From an uncultured Lachnospiraceae bacterium (GTDB taxonomy: Bacteria; Bacillota; Clostridia; Lachnospirales; Lachnospiraceae), in contig CATLHM010000001.1 of assembly GCA_949949005.1 (NCBI GenBank), positions 257,491-291,427 on the forward strand: a DNA stretch of 33,937 nucleotides. The letters are read 5' to 3'. The notes under the pieces are model-generated. The model did no database searches. It was not told the origin of the DNA and was given only the letters and a program-made list of their open reading frames with translations. A program made the position numbers and the translations under genes. Of the stretch, positions 8,373 to 15,303 are shown piece after piece; positions within the stretch are counted from its first letter, which is position 1, and every line of letters starts with the position of its first letter.

Positions 8373-9803
8373 ATGGACAAGATTAAGGAAATCCAAAAAC
8401 TCTGCAAAGAAAAAGAAATCCGCATGATTGATTTCAAGATGACGGATATCGACGGACGCTGGCGTCACATTACCATACCGGTGGAGCGGTTTGGGGAGAG
8501 CACCTTTACCTATGGAATCGGCTTTGACGGCTCCAATTACGGCTATGCGCCGATAGAAAAAAGCGATATGGTGTTTCTGCCGGATCCGGATACCGCTTAT
8601 GTGGATCCCTTTGCCAGCGTGCCCACGCTGACCATGTGCGGAAATGTCTGCACCATAGGAAAAGGGGAAAATAAGCCCTTTGACCAATACCCCAAGAATG
8701 TAAGCCTGCGGGCTATGGATTACATGAAGGAAAGCGGCATTGCGGATCAGATGATCATCGGGCCGGAATTTGAGTTTTACCTCTTTGATAATGTGCGTTA
8801 TGAAGTGACCCCCCAGCAGTGCGGCTACCGGGTGGATACCAGGCAGGCGCACTGGAACTGTTCTCTGGATAATCCCGGCAACAACGGCTACGAGGTGCCT
8901 TACAAGGGCGGCTATCATGTGGCTTCCCCCCAGGACGTGGGGTATGACCTGCGCAGTCGTATGTGTATGCTGATGGAGGATTGGGGCATCAAGGTGAAGT
9001 ATCACCACCATGAGGTGGGAGGCCCCGGCCAGATGGAGATTGAGGTGGAGCTGGCGGACATGCCAGCCATGGCTGACAATACCATGATTATTAAATACAT
9101 CATCAAAAATATGGCGGCCAGGGAGGGCAAAACGGCAACCTTCCTTCCCAAGCCCATTTACCAGGAGGCGGGGAGCGGCATGCACGTCCATATGCTGCTT
9201 TTGAAGGAGGGAAAGCCCCTGTTTTATGATGCGGAAGGATATTCGGGACTGAGCAAGACCGCCCACTATTTTATGGGAGGGCTGCTGAAGCATGTCGCGT
9301 CCCTGTGCGCCTTTACCAACCCTTCCACCAACTCCTTCAAACGTCTGGTGCCCGGATATGAAGCACCGGTTACCATTGGCTATGCAACCTCCAACCGCAG
9401 TGCGGTGATCCGTATTCCCGCCTATGCCAAGTCCCCGGAAACCAAGCGCTTCGAGCTGCGCAACCCGGACGCAACTGCCAATCCCTATTATGCCTATGCG
9501 GCTATTCTGATGGCGGGGCTGGACGGGATTGAAAACCAGATCGACCCTGCGGCCAACGGGTGGGGGCCTTACGATTTCAATCTTTACACCTTATCGGAGG
9601 AAGAGCAGAAGAAGATCAAGGGCCTGCCCAAATCGCTGGGAGAAGCCCTGGATGCTTTGGAGGCAGACCACGATTACCTGACCAAGGGCGGGGTATTCCC
9701 CCAGAGACTGATCGATGTGTGGGTTGCCCGCAAACGGGAGGAGCTCAGGAAATTAGAGCAGATTCCCAATCCGGCGGAATTTAAGATGTATTACGATCTG
9801 TAA
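8373..9803 (+). CDS. glnA: Glutamine synthetase, type I
   Basis: The 476-residue enzyme joins ammonia to glutamate using ATP, the main entry of nitrogen into metabolism. Visible GS motifs include the beta-grasp segment FGFDGSN-like GIGFDGSNYGYAPIEKSD, GPEFEFYLFD (metal ligands), the HHHEVGGPGQMEIE stretch, GSGMHVHML and NPSTNSFKRLVPGYEAP with the ATP-site NRSAVIRIP. The start ATG 8373 is chosen because AGGA lies eight bases upstream and the resulting N-terminus is a normal GS beginning. The frame stays open back to TTG 8301 but that part looks untranslated. No GlnR-like operator was recognised and no nitrogen genes lie beside it. The length fits clostridial GSI. Confidence 0.95.
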   Translation: MDKIKEIQKLCKEKEIRMIDFKMTDIDGRWRHITIPVERFGESTFTYGIGFDGSNYGYAPIEKSDMVFLPDPDTAYVDPFASVPTLTMCGNVCTIGKGENKPFDQYPKNVSLRAMDYMKESGIADQMIIGPEFEFYLFDNVRYEVTPQQCGYRVDTRQAHWNCSLDNPGNNGYEVPYKGGYHVASPQDVGYDLRSRMCMLMEDWGIKVKYHHHEVGGPGQMEIEVELADMPAMADNTMIIKYIIKNMAAREGKTATFLPKPIYQEAGSGMHVHMLLLKEGKPLFYDAEGYSGLSKTAHYFMGGLLKHVASLCAFTNPSTNSFKRLVPGYEAPVTIGYATSNRSAVIRIPAYAKSPETKRFELRNPDATANPYYAYAAILMAGLDGIENQIDPAANGWGPYDFNLYTLSEEEQKKIKGLPKSLGEALDALEADHDYLTKGGVFPQRLIDVWVARKREELRKLEQIPNPAEFKMYYDL

Positions 9804-9828
9804 AGAGGGAAACGGAATAGATTTTTCA

Positions 9829-9864
9829 CAGGGAACGCAAAACTTCTGGCGTTCCCTGTTTGTG
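9829..9864 (+). terminator. Terminator after glnA
   Basis: A perfect ten-base stem, CAGGGAACGC with GCGTTCCCTG (9829-9838 and 9849-9858), closes a ten-base loop and is followed by TTTGTG. The stem is strong but the T-run is short. Confidence 0.65.
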
Positions 9865-9884
9865 TGGTGCGCCCGGTGCAGGTA

Positions 9885-9960
9885 TAGTCCCATGCCGTAT
9901 CTGCGTGAGCCTGGCAGGGGCGTAGTCTCATGCCATATTTGCGTGAGCCTGGCACGAGCA
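9885..9960 (+). repeat. Pair of 38-nt direct repeats
   Basis: Two copies start at 9885 and 9923. The first 32 bases of each differ at only three positions and share GCGTGAGCCTGGCA. They lie between glnA and the convergent ECF S-component gene. The 38-nt period equals that of the array at 21206-21357, but the sequences match only weakly. Confidence 0.7.
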
Positions 9961-9965
9961 TCGTT

Positions 9966-10478
9966 TCAAACGCTCGAGGCTTTCAGACGGCTCAGAACAC
10001 GGTTTAAAGGTAAAAAGAGCACAAGGCAGAATGCCGCGTTGGACACACAGTGAACCAGGTCATAGGGAATCCCGGCCACCCACCAGGTAAAAGCCATGGA
10101 AGGCCCGCCTATAAAGAAATAAGGCACAGAGCACAGAGCCCCAAAAAACAGGCCAAAAGCGCCGGAGAAAAGGCTCCAGAACCACAGGGATTTCTGTCGG
10201 CGCATCAGGTGGGTCAGGAGGGCAAGGAGGGGCCAGACATAGGCGTACATGATCCACCAGAGCCCAAAGCCATAAAGGCACCCCTCCAGGAGAAGATAAG
10301 CCGCCAGAATGTAACCCACTCTTTTTCCCCAGAAAAGGGTAAAAAGAATCACAAGAAGGGTTACCGGCTCCACATTAGGCAGGGGAGCCAGGGCATGTAC
10401 GGACACGATGAGCAGAGTGGTCATGACGCCCATCAGGGCCAGATCCCGTATGGTGAGCCTGGAAGCTGTTTTTTTCAT
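9966..10478 (-). CDS. ECF transporter S component, probably cobalamin-specific
   Basis: This 170-residue protein is almost entirely hydrophobic, with about five or six helices. The N-terminal RLTIRDLALMGVMTTLLIVS is typical of energy-coupling-factor S components, which bind a vitamin in the membrane and dock on a shared EcfA/EcfT module. The energising module is not in the window. The gene lies 50 nt downstream of a DUF4430 gene on the same strand, and both sit behind a cobalamin riboswitch, so vitamin B12 or a corrinoid precursor is the likely substrate. The start at 10478 has AGGAG eleven bases upstream, slightly long. The family call rests on overall pattern; the substrate call rests on the riboswitch. 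Confidence 0.8.
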   Translation of the reverse strand: MKKTASRLTIRDLALMGVMTTLLIVSVHALAPLPNVEPVTLLVILFTLFWGKRVGYILAAYLLLEGCLYGFGLWWIMYAYVWPLLALLTHLMRRQKSLWFWSLFSGAFGLFFGALCSVPYFFIGGPSMAFTWWVAGIPYDLVHCVSNAAFCLVLFLPLNRVLSRLKASSV

Positions 10479-10528
10479 GGTTGAAAAGACTCCTTCTGTA
10501 AAAAAGTGCGAAAATGCCAGAACAACGC

Positions 10529-10963
10529 CTACTTGTCCACGGTGTACACGATCCGGTAGGTTTCCCCATCCTGCACAGGCTGCTGGTCGATTCCGTAGTT
10601 ACAGTACTCGTCTCCCAGATAAAAAGCCCAGTAGGCCCCGTCCGCGTTGTAGTCCGCCCGCAGTCCGTTTACGGCCTCCACCATCAATCCGTATTCCGAC
10701 TCGGTTCCCTCGATGGTCAGACCTTCCGTCTCCTCCAGAGCCTGCCGCAGATATTCCGCGTCTGTATGTACGGTGTAGCTCTGGGAGGAGGCCGTATCGT
10801 CCACCACCTCGATGGAGAGCTCTTTTGCTCCGGCCACTGACTTGGGGGAGAAAAGGGTGTAAACCAGGCCGAAAAGCAGGGCAATAGCTACCAGGATGGG
10901 AAGCCCTATGAGAAGCTTTTTGCTCGGTTTGGTTGTTTCTTTTTGCGTTTGTGATTGTGACAT
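10529..10963 (-). CDS. DUF4430 (transcobalamin-like) membrane-anchored protein
   Basis: The 144-residue protein has a short polar N-terminus, one membrane helix (about residues 20-38, LIGLPILVAIALLFGLVYTLF) and an extracytoplasmic domain. The segment VEAVNGLRADYNADGAYWAFYLGDEYCNYGIDQQPVQDGETYRIVY is typical of DUF4430, a fold related to the C-terminal domain of transcobalamin and intrinsic factor. There is no lipobox cysteine, so the anchor is an uncleaved helix. The start at 10963 is preceded by GGAGG seven bases upstream; an in-frame start at 11044 is inferior. It is the first gene after the cobalamin riboswitch and precedes the S component, so it may capture B12 at the cell surface and hand it to the transporter. 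That role is inferred. Confidence 0.85.
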   Translation of the reverse strand: MSQSQTQKETTKPSKKLLIGLPILVAIALLFGLVYTLFSPKSVAGAKELSIEVVDDTASSQSYTVHTDAEYLRQALEETEGLTIEGTESEYGLMVEAVNGLRADYNADGAYWAFYLGDEYCNYGIDQQPVQDGETYRIVYTVDK

Positions 10964-11125
10964 GATGATTCCTCCATTTTTATGATGTGTAAGTTGGAGC
11001 GAACCCGGGAAGAACGTGCAAACAAAGACACCCTTTCCGCACAATGCAAAAGGGCATAGTAAAGCTGAGAGGATTGTTTGCCGTGTACCAAGACCAATTC
11101 CTCGTGATCGCCAGGTACTGAAATT

Positions 11126-11433
11126 CAGGCAGGTCTTCTGGCTTAAAGCTTAGCAACAGACAAACTGCTACAGGGGTCAACATCCCCTGCACCTTCCCAT
11201 TTCATGGGTTCCTGGGAGAAGCTCCGCAAAAAAATTGTCGTTCACGATACAAAGCAGGGTTCTGGCCCTCTGCCTTGCAAAATTTTTGGAGAGACTCCGG
11301 CGAACCGGAAACAGTGGTATCGCAGGGGACTTACTTATCACAGCGACGGGATCGCACAGGATTTGCACCTGTTTCCCTTTTCACCCGAACCATCACCCCC
11401 GGAGGGACGATTTCGGACACCTGAACTCAATGC
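11126..11433 (-). promoter_or_regulatory. Cobalamin riboswitch
   Basis: Read on the minus strand, the conserved pieces appear in order: CAGGTG near the 5' end, AGGGAAACAGGTGCAAATCC, the core around CGCTGTGATAAGTAAG, CCACTG, then GGAAGGTGCAGGGGATG and the B12 box AAGCCAGAAGACCTGCC (11128-11144). These match the AdoCbl-type riboswitch plan. The distance between CCACTG and GGAAGG is about 110-120 nt, longer than usual, so a peripheral arm is extended. It lies just after a good promoter and upstream of the DUF4430 gene. Binding of cobalamin would be expected to switch the two genes off, probably by masking the ribosome binding site or by termination; no clear terminator is seen. Confidence 0.9.
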
Positions 11434-11440
11434 AAAAAAG

Positions 11441-11469
11441 AGTGTAGCACAGGCAGGGGGAAAGTGCAA
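11441..11469 (-). promoter_or_regulatory. Promoter of riboswitch/B12 uptake operon
   Basis: On the minus strand TTGCAC (11469-11464) and TACACT (11446-11441) are 17 nt apart, with TG one base before the -10 (extended -10). Transcription would start near 11434, exactly at the 5' end of the riboswitch. Confidence 0.75.
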
Positions 11470-11618
11470 GAAGATAGGAGATTTGTAGTTATTTTTCGTA
11501 ACTATTTAGCCACGCCTGCGCATTTACCGCGCAGACCGTGAGAAAGTGTATATTTTGCCAAGAGTGAATACGGCCTAAGTGGCTTTACAAAAAATATGGA
11601 AGAAAATTAAAAAAAATG

Positions 11619-11648
11619 TTGACAAGTCCACCATAAAAATAGTATACT
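11619..11648 (+). promoter_or_regulatory. Promoter of tRNA operon
   Basis: A consensus TTGACA (11619-11624) and TATACT (11643-11648) are separated by 18 nt. The first tRNA begins 35 nt downstream. No gene is seen in the 150 nt between this promoter and the divergent riboswitch promoter, which holds only two small inverted repeats (TAGTTA/TAACTA and CTGCGC/GCGCAG). Confidence 0.8.
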
Positions 11649-11682
11649 AGCAGAGCGGGTCAGGGATGAGACTTAAGCTTTT

Positions 11683-11755
11683 GGGATCTTAGCTCAGCTG
11701 GGAGAGCATCTGCCTTACAAGCAGAGGGTCATAGGTTCGAGCCCTATAGGTCCCA
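11683..11755 (+). tRNA. tRNA-Val (anticodon TAC)
   Basis: The 73-nt cloverleaf has acceptor GGGATCT paired with AGGTCCC, D-arm GCTCAGCTGGGAGAGC, anticodon stem TCTGC/GCAGA with loop CTTACAA, and T-loop TTCGAGC. The CCA end is not encoded. Confidence 0.95.
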
Positions 11756-11796
11756 CTTCAGGAATTTCCTGAAAACAGCAATATCATATTTAAGAT

Positions 11797-11870
11797 GGCG
11801 AGATAGCTCAGTTGGCTAGAGCACACGGTTCATACCCGTGGTGTCGAGGGTTCAAATCCCCCTCTCGCTA
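11797..11870 (+). tRNA. tRNA-Met (anticodon CAT), elongator type
   Basis: The 74-nt cloverleaf has acceptor GGCGAGA paired with TCTCGCT, anticodon stem CACGG/CCGTG with loop TTCATAC, and T-loop TTCAAAT. The paired acceptor and absence of the initiator C1:A72 mismatch and GGG anticodon stem favour the elongator form over initiator. CCA is not encoded. Confidence 0.92.
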
Positions 11871-11877
11871 TTAAGTT

Positions 11878-11950
11878 CGGGGTGTGGCTCAGGTGGTAGA
11901 GCGCTACTTTAGGGAAGTAGAGGCCGCAAGTTCAAGTCTTGTCACTCCGA
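11878..11950 (+). tRNA. tRNA-Pro (anticodon AGG)
   Basis: The 73-nt cloverleaf has acceptor CGGGGTG paired with CACTCCG and discriminator A, D-arm GCTCAGGTGGTAGAGC, anticodon stem CTACT/AGTAG with loop TTAGGGA, and T-loop TTCAAGT. An A at position 34 is uncommon in bacterial tRNAs other than Arg-ACG and would read CCU. It starts seven bases after tRNA-Met. Confidence 0.92.
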
Positions 11951-11955
11951 TTCGG

Positions 11956-12001
11956 AAAAGCCTTTGAAAACGTTGGAAAACAGCGTTTCAAGGGCTTTTT
12001 T
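11956..12001 (+). terminator. Terminator of tRNA operon
   Basis: GCCTTTGAAAACG pairs with CGTTTCAAGGGC (one bulge) and is followed by TTTTTT. It lies immediately after tRNA-Pro. Confidence 0.85.
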
Positions 12002-12139
12002 ATATCTATAATAACTAACAATTGTCAAAAGACTTTACACCTTTATTATTTAAATTGTTGTTTGTGTCTGGTTCGGTAACTCTAAGAGAATACGATCAAA
12101 TTCATTAAGGAGTTAAATTTCAAATTTTCCAAATTCTAG

Positions 12140-12168
12140 TTGACAAATGTTTCTTACAGCTATATACT
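12140..12168 (+). promoter_or_regulatory. Promoter of fatty-acid synthesis operon
   Basis: TTGACA (12140-12145) and TATACT (12163-12168) are separated by exactly 17 nt. Transcription would start near 12175, inside the palindromic operator. The 138 nt between the tRNA terminator and this promoter show no gene. Confidence 0.85.
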
Positions 12169-12212
12169 TTGCCTGTCAAACAGTTTGATAATCAAATTAT
12201 TTGACAGGCAAA
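12168..12212 (+). promoter_or_regulatory. Palindromic operator of fab operon (putative FabT/MarR site)
   Basis: A 45-bp near-perfect palindrome is centred on 12190. The outer arms TTTGCCTGTCAAA (12168-12180) and TTTGACAGGCAAA (12200-12212) are perfect complements, and the inner core is TTTGATAATCAAA (12184-12196). The element thus contains four alternating TCAAA/TTTGA half-sites. The core resembles the TTTGA-n-TCAAA boxes bound by FabT regulators of streptococci. It begins at the end of the -10 element and spans the start site, so binding would block initiation. In RNA it could also form a hairpin upstream of acpP. Confidence 0.8.
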
Positions 12213-12250
12213 TATTTTGATGAGCAAAGCATTGCAGAAAGAGGAAAATT

Positions 12251-12484
12251 ATGTTAGAGAGAATAGCAGAAATTGTAAAAGAGCAGCTTAACATTTCGGA
12301 TGTTGCAATCACCATGGACACTTCCTTTGAGAAAGACCTTGCGGTGGATTCCCTGGATTTGTTTGAGCTGGTGATGGCGATTGAGGAGGAATACGACGTT
12401 GAAATTCCCTCTGAGGATCTGGAGCACCTCACCACGGTAGGCGAGGTAGTGGAGTATTTGAAGGAAAAGGGAGTGGAGGAATGA
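12251..12484 (+). CDS. acpP: Acyl carrier protein
   Basis: The 77-residue acidic protein carries the growing acyl chain on a 4'-phosphopantetheine attached to the serine of DSLDLFELVMAIEEEY (Ser34 region). Length and composition are standard for ACP. The start ATG 12251 has GAGG about six bases upstream. Its last four bases ATGA overlap the start of fabK, so the two are translationally coupled. It is the first gene of the fatty-acid operon and so lies directly under the palindromic operator. Confidence 0.97.
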   Translation: MLERIAEIVKEQLNISDVAITMDTSFEKDLAVDSLDLFELVMAIEEEYDVEIPSEDLEHLTTVGEVVEYLKEKGVEE

Positions 12485-13410
12485 AAACCAGAATAACAGA
12501 GCTTTTGGGAATCCGATACCCGATTTTGCAGGGAGGCATGGCCTGGGTGGCAGAGCATCATCTGGCAGCGGCCGTTTCCCAGGCGGGAGGCCTTGGCATT
12601 ATCGCTGCGGCCAGCGCGCCGGCAGAGGTGGTAAGAGGCGAGGTCAAAAAGGCCAGGGAGCTGACGGATAAGCCCATAGGCGTCAACCTTATGCTGATGA
12701 ATCCCAATGCGCCGGAGGTGGCTCAGGTGATTTTAGAAGAGAAGGTGGAGGTAGTGACCACCGGGGCAGGCAATCCGGCCAAGTATATGAAGGACTTTAA
12801 AGCCGCCGGGGTGAAGGTGATCCCTGTGGTGGCAAGCGTAGCCATGGCAAGGCTGATGGAGCGCAGCGGTGCGGACGCGGTGATTGCGGAGGGCACGGAG
12901 TCCGGGGGCCACATCGGTTCCACCACTACCATGTGCCTGGTTCCCCAGGTGGCAGATGCGGTAAAAATACCGGTGATCGCCGCAGGGGGCATTGGAGACG
13001 GGAGGGGTTTTGCGGCTTCCTTCATGCTGGGAGCCGAGGGCGTACAGCTTGGAACCCGCTTCGTGGTGGCAAAGGAATCCATCGTTCATGAGAATTACAA
13101 GGAAAAGGTGCTGAAGGCCAAGGATATTGATTCCGAGGTCACAGGAAGAAGCACGGGGCACCCCATCCGCCAGATCCGCAATCAGATGTCCAGGGAATAT
13201 CTGCGCCTGGAAAAGGAAGGGGCAAGCCTGGATGAGTTGGAGCATCTTACTCTGGGCTCCCTTCGCCGGGCAGTGATAGAGGGAGATACCATAAACGGAA
13301 CTCTGATGGCGGGACAGATTGCTGGCCTTGTTCAAAAGGAGCAGACCTGTAAGGAGATAATTGAGGAAATTATGGAACAGGCCGGAAGGCTCCTTGGGGT
13401 AGAAGGTTAG
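12481..13410 (+). CDS. fabK: Enoyl-[ACP] reductase II (FMN-dependent)
   Basis: The 309-residue enzyme reduces trans-2-enoyl-ACP with NAD(P)H and FMN, the last step of each elongation cycle. It replaces FabI, and FabK-only species resist triclosan. The fold is a TIM barrel of the nitronate monooxygenase family. The N-terminus has YPILQGGMAWV, the catalytic histidine His144 lies in SGGHIGS at the same number as in Streptococcus pneumoniae FabK, and phosphate-binding motifs AAGGIGDGRG and GAEGVQLGTRF follow. It overlaps acpP by four bases. The conservation of these motifs and the operon context make a nitronate monooxygenase role unlikely. Confidence 0.96.
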   Translation: MKTRITELLGIRYPILQGGMAWVAEHHLAAAVSQAGGLGIIAAASAPAEVVRGEVKKARELTDKPIGVNLMLMNPNAPEVAQVILEEKVEVVTTGAGNPAKYMKDFKAAGVKVIPVVASVAMARLMERSGADAVIAEGTESGGHIGSTTTMCLVPQVADAVKIPVIAAGGIGDGRGFAASFMLGAEGVQLGTRFVVAKESIVHENYKEKVLKAKDIDSEVTGRSTGHPIRQIRNQMSREYLRLEKEGASLDELEHLTLGSLRRAVIEGDTINGTLMAGQIAGLVQKEQTCKEIIEEIMEQAGRLLGVEG

Positions 13411-13479
13411 AGGGAAAAAAGAAGAACAGCAGACCTGAAACGCGCACAAGGCGGCGCAGAAAGGAGCAGGGAAATCATT

Positions 13480-14409
13480 ATGGGAAAAACAGCATTCGTG
13501 TTTCCGGGACAGGGAGCACAGTACATAGGAATGGGAAAGGACTTCTACGAAAAGGAACCGGTTTCCAGAGAGATATTTGAGAAGGCAAGCCGGGTGACCG
13601 GACTCGACCTTCCGGCCATTTGTTTTCAGGAAAACGACAAACTGGATATCACGGAGTATACCCAGATCGCGATGCTGACGGTGGAGTTGGCGATTCTGGG
13701 GGTTTTGAAGGAAAGGGGATTTATTCCCGATGTGACTGCGGGCTTAAGCCTTGGGGAATACGGGGCTGTGGTGGCGGCCGGGGCCATGGAGATGGAGGAG
13801 GCCTTTGCCATTGTCAGAAGAAGAGGCATTTATATGCAGGAGGCAGTTCCGGAAGGGGGCGCTATGGCAGCAGTGCTGGGCATGGAAAACAGCGTGATCG
13901 AGGAGGTCTGCAGCCGGACGGAAGGGATTGTGACGGTGGCAAATTATAACTGTCCGGGCCAACTGGTGATCACCGGGGAGGCGGATGCTGTCAGGCGGGC
14001 CGGAGAGACTCTTAAGGAAAAAGGCGCAAAGCGCGTGCTTGCCCTGAAGGTCAGCGGCCCATTCCATTCCCAGATGCTGCTTCCCGCGGCGGAAAGGCTG
14101 GGAAGGGATCTGGAAAAAGTGCATTTAAAGGAATTTAAGATTCCCTATGTGGCCAACCTGACGGCGGATTACATCACTTCCCCTGAAAAAATCAGAGAGT
14201 TTTTGGAAAAGCAGCTCACCTCTGCGGTGAAGTGGCAGCAGTCGGTGGAAAAGATGATCGGGGACGGGGTTACCACCTTTGTGGAGATCGGCCCCGGGAG
14301 AACCCTCACCGGGTTTATGAAAAAGATTAATAAAGAAGTAACAGCCCTTAACATTGACAAGTATGAGGATTTGGCGAAGGCTGTGGAGGTGCTTGGGAAT
14401 GGAGAATGA
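13480..14409 (+). CDS. fabD: Malonyl-CoA:ACP transacylase
   Basis: The 309-residue enzyme transfers malonyl from CoA to ACP. The N-terminal FVFPGQGAQYIGMGKDFYE is diagnostic. The nucleophile is Ser90 in GLSLGEY, where the usual GHSLGE histidine is leucine, a common clostridial variant. The catalytic histidine is His197 in VSGPFHSQML. The start ATG 13480 lies 69 nt after fabK and has AGGG nine bases upstream. Its 3' end overlaps the start of fabG by 11 nt, so the two are coupled. All family residues expected to bind the malonyl carboxylate appear present. Confidence 0.96.
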   Translation: MGKTAFVFPGQGAQYIGMGKDFYEKEPVSREIFEKASRVTGLDLPAICFQENDKLDITEYTQIAMLTVELAILGVLKERGFIPDVTAGLSLGEYGAVVAAGAMEMEEAFAIVRRRGIYMQEAVPEGGAMAAVLGMENSVIEEVCSRTEGIVTVANYNCPGQLVITGEADAVRRAGETLKEKGAKRVLALKVSGPFHSQMLLPAAERLGRDLEKVHLKEFKIPYVANLTADYITSPEKIREFLEKQLTSAVKWQQSVEKMIGDGVTTFVEIGPGRTLTGFMKKINKEVTALNIDKYEDLAKAVEVLGNGE

Positions 14410-15232
14410 AAAAAATAGAGCGCAGGGCGGGCCGGAGGCAGAGCAGAGGGAACCAAAGGCAGAGCGGAAGGAGCCAAAGGCCGCGAAGGGGGAACCAAAG
14501 GCTGTGCAAAAGGTAGCCCTGGTAACCGGAGCGGGCCGGGGAATCGGCCGCGCCATCGCCCTGGCCCTGGCCGGGCAGGGGGTTTTTGTGGTGGTGAATT
14601 ACAATGGCTCTTTGGAAAAGGCTCAGGAGACCCTGGAGTTGATAGAAGCGGCCGGAGGCTGCGGGAGAATCTATGGCTGCAATGTGGCGGACTATAGGGC
14701 CTGCAAGGAAATGACCGACGCATTGGCGGCGGAGTACGGGCACATTGATATCCTGGTGAACAATGCCGGAATTACCAGAGACGGCCTTCTTGGAAGGATG
14801 AGCGAGGAGGATTTTGACCAGGTGGTGGCTGTGAATCTGAAAGGGTGCTTTAACACCATGCGCCATGTTTCCAGACAGATGCTCAGGCAGCGGGGAGGAA
14901 AGATCATTAACCTTTCCTCCATCACAGGAGTGGTGGGAAATCCGGGGCAGGCCAATTACTGCGCCTCCAAGGCGGGGATCATCGGGCTGACCAAAAGCGC
15001 CGCAAAAGAGCTGGGAAGCCGGGGAATCACCGTCAATGCCGTGGCTCCTGGGCTGATCGAGACGGAGATGACGCAAAATCTCCCTGCTTCGGCCAGAGAG
15101 GCCATGCTGGAGAGGATTGCCTTAAAGAGGGCGGGAACTGCCCAGGAAGTGGCCCAGGCAGTAGCTTTCCTTGCTTCCGGGGCGGCGGATTATATCACGG
15201 GACAGGTCATCTGTGTGGACGGCGGAATGTAA
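14399..15232 (+). CDS. fabG: 3-oxoacyl-[ACP] reductase with repeat-bearing N-terminal extension
   Basis: The 277-residue protein is a short-chain dehydrogenase that reduces 3-oxoacyl-ACP with NADPH. The Rossmann motif TGAGRGIG is at residues 43-50, NNAG at 121-124 and the catalytic Ser174, Tyr187, Lys191 set is intact in NLSSITG and YCASK. The C-terminus ends in ITGQVICVDGGM, typical of FabG. The start ATG 14399 overlaps fabD by 11 nt. Normal FabG proteins begin at about residue 38 here, so the first 37 residues are an extra, highly charged tail with three seven-residue repeats (REPKAER, KEPKAAK, GEPKAVQ). A later start is possible, but no ATG/GTG with a good ribosome binding site was seen just before residue 38. 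Confidence 0.94.
   Translation: MENEKNRAQGGPEAEQREPKAERKEPKAAKGEPKAVQKVALVTGAGRGIGRAIALALAGQGVFVVVNYNGSLEKAQETLELIEAAGGCGRIYGCNVADYRACKEMTDALAAEYGHIDILVNNAGITRDGLLGRMSEEDFDQVVAVNLKGCFNTMRHVSRQMLRQRGGKIINLSSITGVVGNPGQANYCASKAGIIGLTKSAAKELGSRGITVNAVAPGLIETEMTQNLPASAREAMLERIALKRAGTAQEVAQAVAFLASGAADYITGQVICVDGGM
14447..14509 (+). repeat. 21-nt in-frame tandem repeat in fabG N-terminal tail
   Basis: Three 21-nt units encode (R/K/G)EPKAxx. The core GAACCAAAGG or GAGCCAAAGG occurs in each, and GAACCAAAGG is also found in the repeat tail of the RlmD-like gene at 21476-21637. Confidence 0.75.
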
Positions 15233-15303
15233 GGCGCTTGTAAGAAGCGTACCATCCGTTATTTGAGAGCCGCCTGGGGCGGCAGATTGGGGTTAATATT
15301 AAT

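Noticed and set aside
9829..9864. Bidirectional terminator for glnA and the ECF gene
   Set aside because: On the minus strand the stem is not followed by a T-run, so only the plus-strand role is supported.
12481..13410. Nitronate monooxygenase instead of FabK
   Set aside because: His144 at the FabK position and the coupling to acpP and fabD point to enoyl-ACP reductase.
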